Shown here piece by piece: positions 53,202-59,154 of a DNA stretch of 59,154 nucleotides; positions within the stretch are counted from its first letter, which is position 1; every line of letters begins with the position of its first letter. The position numbers and the translations under genes are program-made. The notes beneath the pieces are model-generated. The model was not told the origin of the DNA. It did not search any database and was given only the letters and a program-made list of their open reading frames with translations. The stretch comes from Alphaproteobacteria bacterium (GTDB lineage: Bacteria > Pseudomonadota > Alphaproteobacteria > Caedimonadales > UBA1908): contig JAJTHL010000013.1 in the NCBI GenBank assembly GCA_021298595.1, forward strand, positions 1 to 59,154, in the 5' to 3' direction.

Positions 53202-54386
53202 ATGACCCTTAAGAGCTACCACACCCTCGACGTTCAAGGCAAAAGAGTTTTAATCAGAGTTGATTTCAATGTGCCCGTCAAGAACGGTAAGATCCTGGAT
53301 AACACGCGTCTTCGCGCGGCCCTGGCGACCGTGAAGGATGTTCAAGCACGTGGCGGCAAGGTAATATTACTTACCCACTTTGGGCGCCCTAAGGGGCGTG
53401 ACCCTCTTTTATCAACGGCCTTTTTGCAACCAACGTTGGAAGAGATTTTTGAAGGGCCCGTCCTTTTTGCCCCAGACGGTGTCGCGCCCTCCAGCGTGGC
53501 CACGACCCAACATTTGCAAGACGGCGAAATTCTGTTAGTGGAAAACCTCCGGTTTCATGCAGGTGAGGAAAAAAACGATCCAACCTTTGCCAAAGAGCTT
53601 GCCCTTTTAGGGGATGTTTACATCAACGACAGCTTTTCCATTTCCCACCGCGCCCACGCGTCCGTTGAAGGCATCACCAAGCATCTTCCCAGTGCGGCGG
53701 GAGCCTGCCTTTTGCAAGAGGTCGAGGCAGTTGCACGCGCCCTCACTCACCCCAAGCTTCCTGTGGCGGCCCTGGTGGCAGGCTCTAAAATCTCAACAAA
53801 GCTTGCTCTCCTTGAAAACTTGCTCCCAAAGGTTGACTTTTTGATTTTGGGGGGCGGTATTGCCAATACGTTCTTGCGCGCCCAGGGCTATCCCATCGGA
53901 AGCTCACTCGTGGAAGAGGACATGATCCACACCGCCCAGCAAATTCTTGAAAAAGCGCCCTTGCAAGATTGTCGTATCGTCTTGCCGCGGGACGCGGTGG
54001 TGGCTGAAACTTTGGAAGGCGGGAATCCTCACATATCGCCCCTTGATTCCATTACACCTACTGAAAAGATTTTTGATATTGGCCCTCAAACCGTGACCCT
54101 GATTCAAGAAATTCTTGATACCTGCCAAACCATCGTATGGAACGGCCCCATGGGCGTCTTTGAGGTGGCTCCTTTTCATGAAGGGACCGCAAAACTTGCC
54201 CAGCACGTAGGCAGCCTTACACAAAAGGGACAAGTTTTTTCCATTGCCGGGGGCGGGGAAACCGTTGCCGCCATCACGTCGGCGGGGGCGGCTAACCTCT
54301 TTAGCTATCTGTCCTTGGCGGGGGGCGCTTTTCTTGAATATCTCGAGGGCAAAACTTTGCCAGGGGTCTCGGCCCTCAAAGCCTAA
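53202..54386 (+). CDS. pgk: Phosphoglycerate kinase
   Basis: 394 residues, full length. RVLIRVDFNVPVKNGKILDN, LLTHFGRPKG, LLVENLRFHAGEEKNDPTFA, VALVAGSKISTKLALLENL, FLILGGGIANTFL, TIVWNGPMGVFEVAPF and the nucleotide loop AGGGETVAAI. It makes ATP from 1,3-bisphosphoglycerate. AGAGG lies before the ATG. It is divergent from the oxidoreductase fusion and ends in a terminator. Confidence 0.98.
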   Translation: MTLKSYHTLDVQGKRVLIRVDFNVPVKNGKILDNTRLRAALATVKDVQARGGKVILLTHFGRPKGRDPLLSTAFLQPTLEEIFEGPVLFAPDGVAPSSVATTQHLQDGEILLVENLRFHAGEEKNDPTFAKELALLGDVYINDSFSISHRAHASVEGITKHLPSAAGACLLQEVEAVARALTHPKLPVAALVAGSKISTKLALLENLLPKVDFLILGGGIANTFLRAQGYPIGSSLVEEDMIHTAQQILEKAPLQDCRIVLPRDAVVAETLEGGNPHISPLDSITPTEKIFDIGPQTVTLIQEILDTCQTIVWNGPMGVFEVAPFHEGTAKLAQHVGSLTQKGQVFSIAGGGETVAAITSAGAANLFSYLSLAGGAFLEYLEGKTLPGVSALKA

Positions 54387-54391
54387 TCGAC

Positions 54392-54416
54392 GGGAGGGTC
54401 CCCCCTCCCCTTTTTT
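54392..54416 (+). terminator. Rho-independent terminator of pgk
   Basis: GGGAGGG (54392-54398), loop TCCC, CCCTCCC (54403-54409), then C and six Ts. Its T-run touches the stop of the convergent ctaA. Confidence 0.85.
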
Positions 54417-55437
54417 AGATCTTATGGGTTTTTGTCAGGACCAAAAGGGTAATGACGCCGCTGACGATGAGCAGAGCACCCCCTTGGTGAAGGGCCGCCA
54501 GCGTGATGTTCACGTGGCTCACAATCGTTGCAATCCCCAGTGTCATTTGCAAAAGCCCCAGACCAAACAAGGCATAGATCAGGGCGCGCCGCTCTTTTGT
54601 CAGATTTTTCGCATACCCAAGAAGCCAGGCAAGCCCCCCGACGGTGAGCACCCCTAAGGTCCGGTGAATCCACTGAACGGCTCCCGGGGCGTCCAAAAGG
54701 GTGAGCATGTTAAAGGGCCTTTGATCAAACTCCGTGGGAAGCCACGCCCCCGCAACCAAAGGAAACGTGTCATAGGCAAGACCGCCCTTAAGGCCTGCAG
54801 TTAGGGCGCCGTAACAAGACGTGAGCCCTAAAAGACCCAAAAGCCCCCACAGGGGAATACGGGGAAAGGCAAACGCCGACAAATCACCGCGCAAGAGTTT
54901 GACCTCCACAAGCGTCCACAGAATAAGACCGTAGGTCAAAACGCCCATAAGAAAATGGGCAGCAAGGCGGTAGTGGCTGACCTCGGGATGGTCCACAAGG
55001 CCGCTTCTGACCATATACCATCCAAGAACCCCTTGAAGCCCCCCCAGCACAAAGGTCGTCACAAGACGGCCTTTGTAGGGAAGAAGCGTGCGATGGATAA
55101 AACATAATGAAAGCGGCCACAGGAACATCAACCCCAAAAGACGCCCCCAAAGCCGGTGAATAAATTCAAGCCAAAAGATACCCTTGAACGCGTCGAGGTC
55201 CATGGCGTAGTTTATTTTTTGAAACTGGGGCGAGGTTTTATATTCATCAAACAGCAACTGCCAATCGGTTTCAGTCAAGGGCGGTAGCACCCCCGTCACC
55301 AATTTCCATTCGACGATGGAAAGGCCCGAGCCCGTAAGGCGCGTGACCCCACCCAGGATGATCATGACAAAGACCATCACTAGACACACCCAAAGCCCCC
55401 TTTCAAAAGAGCGTCCACCGACCCATTTACCCGCCAT
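54415..55437 (-). CDS. ctaA: Heme A synthase CtaA (COX15 family)
   Basis: 340 residues from the ATG at 55437 (AAAGGA upstream); a TTG 10 codons earlier is less likely. Eight hydrophobic segments. Heme-ligand histidines sit in FIHRLWGRLLGL, SHYRLAAHFLMG, WIHRTLGVLTV and ALHQGGALL. VTRLTGSGLSIVEWKLVTGV and LKGGLAYDTFPLVAGAWLP are typical of the alphaproteobacterial and mitochondrial type. It oxidises heme O to heme A for cytochrome aa3 oxidase in the inner membrane, so aerobic respiration is expected. Confidence 0.95.
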   Translation of the reverse strand: MAGKWVGGRSFERGLWVCLVMVFVMIILGGVTRLTGSGLSIVEWKLVTGVLPPLTETDWQLLFDEYKTSPQFQKINYAMDLDAFKGIFWLEFIHRLWGRLLGLMFLWPLSLCFIHRTLLPYKGRLVTTFVLGGLQGVLGWYMVRSGLVDHPEVSHYRLAAHFLMGVLTYGLILWTLVEVKLLRGDLSAFAFPRIPLWGLLGLLGLTSCYGALTAGLKGGLAYDTFPLVAGAWLPTEFDQRPFNMLTLLDAPGAVQWIHRTLGVLTVGGLAWLLGYAKNLTKERRALIYALFGLGLLQMTLGIATIVSHVNITLAALHQGGALLIVSGVITLLVLTKTHKI

Positions 55438-55481
55438 GTGTATCCTTTCGTGGCCTGTCTTTATCAAAACTTATTGCCTCA

Positions 55482-55508
55482 TTGAAAGCCTCTTTGGTAT
55501 ACCATAAT
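55482..55508 (+). promoter_or_regulatory. Promoter of clpB, possibly heat-shock type
   Basis: TTGAAA (55482-55487). Two readings are possible. With a 17-base spacer TAATAA (55505-55510) gives a sigma-70 promoter. With a 13-base spacer ACCATAAT (55501-55508) resembles the sigma-32 -10 region. The ClpB role favours heat-shock control. Confidence 0.5.
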
Positions 55509-55540
55509 AAGAGAGATTGTTCCACTTTTGAGGGGAAAAA

Positions 55541-58105
55541 ATGAATTTATCTCGCTATTCCGACAAAACGAAGGAAATCTTGCAAAACGCCCAGACGCTG
55601 GCCACAAGACACGCCCACCAGCGCCTGACGCCCGAGCATTTACTGGCAGCCCTTCTTGAGGACGCAAAAAGCCCCGTCAGCGGCCTTCTTCGCCTCATGC
55701 AGGCGGACATTCCCACCCTTGCCCGCCTTGTGGCAGAGGCCCTTGATAAGCTGCCCAAGGTTGAGGGTGCCGGGGCAGGACAGCTTTATCTTGACCCCCT
55801 CATCAATAAGGTACTCGAGCGGGCCGAAAAGCTGGCCAGCGAAAACGGTGATCAGTTTGTGACTCTCGAGCGTTTGCTCCAAGGCCTTGTTCTGACCCCC
55901 GGCACACCGGCCGCCGACGCGCTAGGCAAGGTAGGGGTGACCGCCCCTAAACTTCAAGCCGCCATTGATCAAGTCCGAAAAGGACGAAAGGCTGATTCGG
56001 CCGGCGCCGAGGATACCTATCAAGCACTGGAGAAATACGCAAGGAACCTAACAGCCCTTGCGCGCGAAGGAAAACTTGACCCCGTCATTGGCCGGGACGA
56101 AGAAATCAGACGGACCATCCAGGTGCTGTCCAGGCGCACCAAAAATAACCCTGTCCTCATTGGCGAACCCGGGGTTGGTAAAACGGCGATCCTTGAAGGA
56201 CTTGCCACGCGCATCATCAAAGAAGACGTGCCTGAATCCCTGCGCGGGACAGAGCTCATGGCCCTTGACCTTGGGGCGCTCATTGCGGGCGCTAAATACC
56301 GGGGCGAGTTTGAAGAGCGCCTCAAGGCCGTTCTTCAAGAAATCTCGAGTGCGGCAGGCAGCATTATTCTTTTCATTGACGAGCTCCATACCCTGGTGGG
56401 GGCAGGTAAAGCCGACGGCGCCATGGACGCCTCGAACATGCTAAAGCCCGCCCTTGCCCGGGGCGAGCTTCACTGTGTGGGGGCAACAACCCTTGATGAA
56501 TACCGCCAGTACATTGAAAAGGACGCCGCCCTAGCCAGACGCTTTCAGCCCGTCTTTGTGGCAGAGCCTTCCTTGCCCGACACGATCTCGATCCTGCGCG
56601 GTCTTAAGGAAAGGTATGAGCTGCACCACGGTATTCGCATCACGGACGGGGCCATTGTGGCGGCAGCGACCCTTTCGCAGCGCTATATCACCGACCGCTT
56701 TTTACCAGACAAAGCCATTGATCTTATTGACGAGGCCGCCAGTCGCCTTCGCATGCAGGTAGACTCTAAACCCGAAGACATTGACGAGCTTGATCGGCGC
56801 ATTATTCAGCTCAAGATCGAAAAAGAAGCCCTTAAAAAAGAAAATGATCCCGATTCCAAGCGGCGCCTTGAAGACCTTGAAGAAGAGCTTGAAGAGCTTG
56901 AAGAAAAAGCCAAGGGTCTGACAGCCGCGTGGCTTGCCGAAAAAGAAACCCTCTCGAGCGCTCAGCGTCTGAAAGAACAACTGGATCAAGCCCGCAACGA
57001 ACTTGAGATTGCCCAGCGCGAAGGGCAGCTTGCCCGGGCGGGTGAACTGTTGTACGGCGTCATTCCCTCTTTGCAGGAAAAGCTTAAGAAACAAGAAGAA
57101 GGAAGTGAAGCACGTCTTGTCCAAGAGGAAGTCACCGACGCGGACGTCGCCGCCATCGTGTCCAGATGGACAGGTGTGCCTGTTGACAAAATGCTGGAGG
57201 GCGAGCGCGAGAAGCTCCTTCATATGGAAGATTACTTGGAAAAGCGCGTAGTGGGACAGCGCCTTGCCATCGAAGCCATTTCCCAAGCCGTCAGGCGCGC
57301 GCGCGCCGGCCTTCAAGACCCGAGACGCCCCTTGGGCTCGTTCTTGTTTTTAGGCCCCACAGGCGTCGGAAAAACAGAGCTCACCAAAGCCCTTGCCGAG
57401 TTTCTTTTCAGTGATGATCATGCCATGGTTCGCCTGGATATGTCGGAATACATGGAAAAGCATACGGTCTCGCGCCTCATTGGGGCGCCTCCTGGGTATG
57501 TGGGGTATGAAGAAGGCGGGGCTCTGACCGAGGCAGTCAGGCGCCGTCCCTATCAAGTGGTTCTTTTTGACGAGATTGAAAAGGCCCATCCCGATGTTTT
57601 TAACGTCCTTCTTCAGGTGCTGGATGATGGCCGTCTGACCGACGGTCAGGGGCGCACGGTGAATTTTTCCAACACCCTCATCATTATGACCTCGAACATT
57701 GGTGGCACTCTTTTGTCCGAGCTTCCCGTGGGAGAAAGCGCGGAAACCGCAAGGGAGGGCGTCATGGCCCTTGTGCGTCAAGCGTTCCGGCCCGAATTCA
57801 TCAACCGCATTGACGAGATCTTGCTCTTTAACCGCTTGCAACCCCAAGACATGACACATATCGTCGACATTCAATTAGAGCACCTGCGCGGCCTCCTGGA
57901 GGCAAAGCAAATTCATCTGACGGTCAGTGATGATGCTAAAACGTGGCTGGGGGGCCAAGGGTATGACCCCATTTACGGGGCAAGGCCGTTGAAGCGCGTC
58001 ATCCAGCGCCATCTGCAAAACCCCTTGTCGTCCCTGATTCTTGAAGGAAATATGGGCAGTGAAATCCACGTGGACGCGGGCGACCAAGGCCTTGTCATCA
58101 AGTAA
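55541..58105 (+). CDS. clpB: ATP-dependent disaggregase ClpB
   Basis: 854 residues, full length. The N-domain (1-150) is followed by AAA-1 with Walker A GEPGVGKT and Walker [16 protein letters not shown] coiled-coil middle domain (about 400-525, rich in Glu/Lys) follows, then AAA-2 with [30 protein letters not shown] pore loop and [12 protein letters not shown]-type Walker B. With DnaK it resolubilises aggregates after heat stress. GAGGGG lies before the ATG. It is divergent from ctaA. Confidence 0.98.
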   Translation: MNLSRYSDKTKEILQNAQTLATRHAHQRLTPEHLLAALLEDAKSPVSGLLRLMQADIPTLARLVAEALDKLPKVEGAGAGQLYLDPLINKVLERAEKLASENGDQFVTLERLLQGLVLTPGTPAADALGKVGVTAPKLQAAIDQVRKGRKADSAGAEDTYQALEKYARNLTALAREGKLDPVIGRDEEIRRTIQVLSRRTKNNPVLIGEPGVGKTAILEGLATRIIKEDVPESLRGTELMALDLGALIAGAKYRGEFEERLKAVLQEISSAAGSIILFIDELHTLVGAGKADGAMDASNMLKPALARGELHCVGATTLDEYRQYIEKDAALARRFQPVFVAEPSLPDTISILRGLKERYELHHGIRITDGAIVAAATLSQRYITDRFLPDKAIDLIDEAASRLRMQVDSKPEDIDELDRRIIQLKIEKEALKKENDPDSKRRLEDLEEELEELEEKAKGLTAAWLAEKETLSSAQRLKEQLDQARNELEIAQREGQLARAGELLYGVIPSLQEKLKKQEEGSEARLVQEEVTDADVAAIVSRWTGVPVDKMLEGEREKLLHMEDYLEKRVVGQRLAIEAISQAVRRARAGLQDPRRPLGSFLFLGPTGVGKTELTKALAEFLFSDDHAMVRLDMSEYMEKHTVSRLIGAPPGYVGYEEGGALTEAVRRRPYQVVLFDEIEKAHPDVFNVLLQVLDDGRLTDGQGRTVNFSNTLIIMTSNIGGTLLSELPVGESAETAREGVMALVRQAFRPEFINRIDEILLFNRLQPQDMTHIVDIQLEHLRGLLEAKQIHLTVSDDAKTWLGGQGYDPIYGARPLKRVIQRHLQNPLSSLILEGNMGSEIHVDAGDQGLVIK

Positions 58106-58116
58106 CCTTCCTCCCT

Positions 58117-58150
58117 CCTTGCCACTTGACCCGTGGCAAGGATCCTTCCG
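58117..58150 (+). terminator. Probable terminator of clpB
   Basis: CCTTGCCAC (58117-58125), a 7-nt loop and GTGGCAAGG (58133-58141) form a perfect 9-bp stem 12 bases after the clpB stop. The tract that follows is T-rich but broken, so termination may be partial. Confidence 0.6.
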
Positions 58151-58532
58151 TGTTTCCTTTCTAGGGGCGCAAGGACGGCGTATCATCGACGCGTCCAGGT
58201 GTTAGGGTGGCTCAAAACTATGCTTTTGACGCAGGGCCCTGTCTTACACATCCCCCCTATGGCGTGTTTTAAAGGCAGTGCCCCTTTTAAAAACCCTCAC
58301 ATGCGTTTCACATTTTATCCAGTAATCCGTTAGTTTCTTTTGAGGGGTAAAACCCTTACCCCTCCTCCTTTCGACTGACGCATCCCGCAAAGAGCTTGAG
58401 GTCATCTAAGCTGCTACACGCCTTTCCCCCTTTCCTTTGAGTCAGAAAAACTTCCCCCTTGACGACTTTATCCATTATTGCGAGCATCGATTTTGGTAAA
58501 TAAAGCCACCACCTTAATTTAGGAGAATACCG
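58151..58532. other. Spacer with hairpin before last gene
   Basis: No credible gene. A perfect hairpin GAGGGGTAA (58342-58350), loop AACCC, TTACCCCTC (58356-58364) lies in the middle, without a T-run. A TTGACG at 58459-58464 could be a -35 box for the next gene, but no convincing -10 follows. The ribosome site AGGAG precedes the ATG at 58533. Confidence 0.4.
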
Positions 58533-59057
58533 ATGAAGCTTCCTTTGACGGCCTTGTTTTTCTCTCTTACGTGTCTGACCCCTGGCACCCACGCGAGCGA
58601 CAGTTCCGATGACCCGATTTATAAAAAGTTGCGCGCAGGCCACGCCTTTATCAAGGCCCACATGCTCCCCCTCGAAGTAGAGCAAGCAAGTTCTGATACA
58701 CCGCCCAAGGGCACCGTGCGCAGTGCTTTTAAAGAAGGCGGACCTGATACCCTAAGCCTGCTTGTGCCCATCGCCCCTATCTGGACAGACGAAGACGGAC
58801 AAGAATGGTATGTGGTCGATGAACAAAACCCCGAAGATGGTTTTGCTTTAAGGCGCATTTCTACAACAAACTGGGTTGCGCCCGCACCTGCTGAAGGCGA
58901 GGCCGTGCCTGAAATTTCCTTTGGGTATAATGATGTTGTCAAGAACACCGCATTTCAACATACTCTTTACATTGGCCATCAATATTATGCTAAAAGTCCT
59001 TTTATTAAAGGCAAAAATACCTATGAAACCTATACCCTTTATAGGAAAAATTCTTAA
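58533..59057 (+). CDS. Secreted protein of unknown family
   Basis: 174 residues. Signal peptide about 1-21 (GTHAS). The mature part has an acidic start (DSSDDPIYKK), a beta-rich centre (PIWTDEDGQEWYVVDEQ, RRISTTNWVAPAP) and a Tyr-rich C-terminus (YIGHQYYAKSPFIKG, YETYTLYRKNS). It has no Cys and no recognised domain. AGGAG precedes the ATG and a terminator follows. It is similar in size and export to the pair at 44115-45727 but has no clear sequence match to them. Confidence 0.62.
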   Translation: MKLPLTALFFSLTCLTPGTHASDSSDDPIYKKLRAGHAFIKAHMLPLEVEQASSDTPPKGTVRSAFKEGGPDTLSLLVPIAPIWTDEDGQEWYVVDEQNPEDGFALRRISTTNWVAPAPAEGEAVPEISFGYNDVVKNTAFQHTLYIGHQYYAKSPFIKGKNTYETYTLYRKNS

Positions 59058-59068
59058 CCTTCAACGGG

Positions 59069-59093
59069 GGGGCAGGGATTCTTGCCCCTTTTT
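59069..59093 (+). terminator. Rho-independent terminator
   Basis: GGGGCA (59069-59074), an 8-nt loop, TGCCCC (59083-59088), then five Ts, 12 bases after the last stop. Confidence 0.82.
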
Positions 59094-59154
59094 AATGGGG
59101 ATTGATCCTCTCTCTCTTCTTTGGTCTAATAGTGAAGGAAAAATAAGAAAACAA

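Overview
The window looks like the chromosome of an alphaproteobacterium that lives with, or inside, eukaryotic cells. The housekeeping genes support this: hfq-hflX, hflK-hflC-degP, etfBA, an aspartate-rich hemB, ctaA, clpB, typA, lipB, mrp and pgk. So do the tRNA genes with encoded CCA and the many GTG/TTG starts. Coding GC is moderate and the spacers are AT-rich. A moderate-GC member of the Holosporales or a related endosymbiont lineage would fit, but this is inference from gene content; no rRNA or phylogenetic marker was compared.

Layout. 1-672 has no intact gene, only hairpins and possible gene remnants. 673-4327 (minus) holds a secreted subtilase-like protein with four C-terminal repeats, a 3-hydroxybutyrate dehydrogenase and a GNAT protein. 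4594-9752 holds hfq-hflX, rlmH, a pirin, an AlkD-like protein, a His-rich secreted protein and tRNA-Asp. 9832-12596 is a promoter-rich unit with one large exported protein that resembles eukaryotic actin nucleation-promoting factors: polyproline, seven L(K/R)K(V/T) motifs and a WASP-like acidic tail ending in DFWD. 12652-18704 holds an AGCS symporter, small exported proteins, hydrolases, yqgE and dsbD. 18927-24597 holds fadL, etfBA, hemB and asd. 24785-34129 is a type VI secretion operon: a SPOR-domain protein, then tssJ-like, tssK, tssL, tssM and tssA. 34216-43127 holds a hydrolase, mrp, hflK-hflC-degP, rluD, a LysR regulator and fbaB. 43176-45770 holds a broken methyltransferase gene and two tandem paralogous secreted proteins of unknown family. 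45786-58105 holds typA, lipB, tRNA-Leu, a second AGCS symporter, a 1071-residue flavin/Fe-S oxidoreductase fusion, pgk, ctaA and clpB. The window ends with another unknown secreted protein.

How it fits together. Amino-acid import (two Na+/alanine-type symporters), ketone-body and fatty-acid use (bdhA, fadL, etf) and aerobic respiration (ctaA) suggest a heterotroph feeding on host metabolites. The T6SS membrane-complex genes, the WASP-like protein, the subtilase-like protein and the unknown exported proteins are the host-interaction candidates. Envelope quality control (hflKC, degP, dsbD) and heat-shock genes (clpB) support this secreted set.

The most noteworthy signal is the protein at 10076-12556: its architecture and C-terminal motif suggest it engages host actin and the Arp2/3 complex. 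The second is the SPOR protein at the head of the T6SS operon, which may supply the peptidoglycan anchor that the TssL here lacks.
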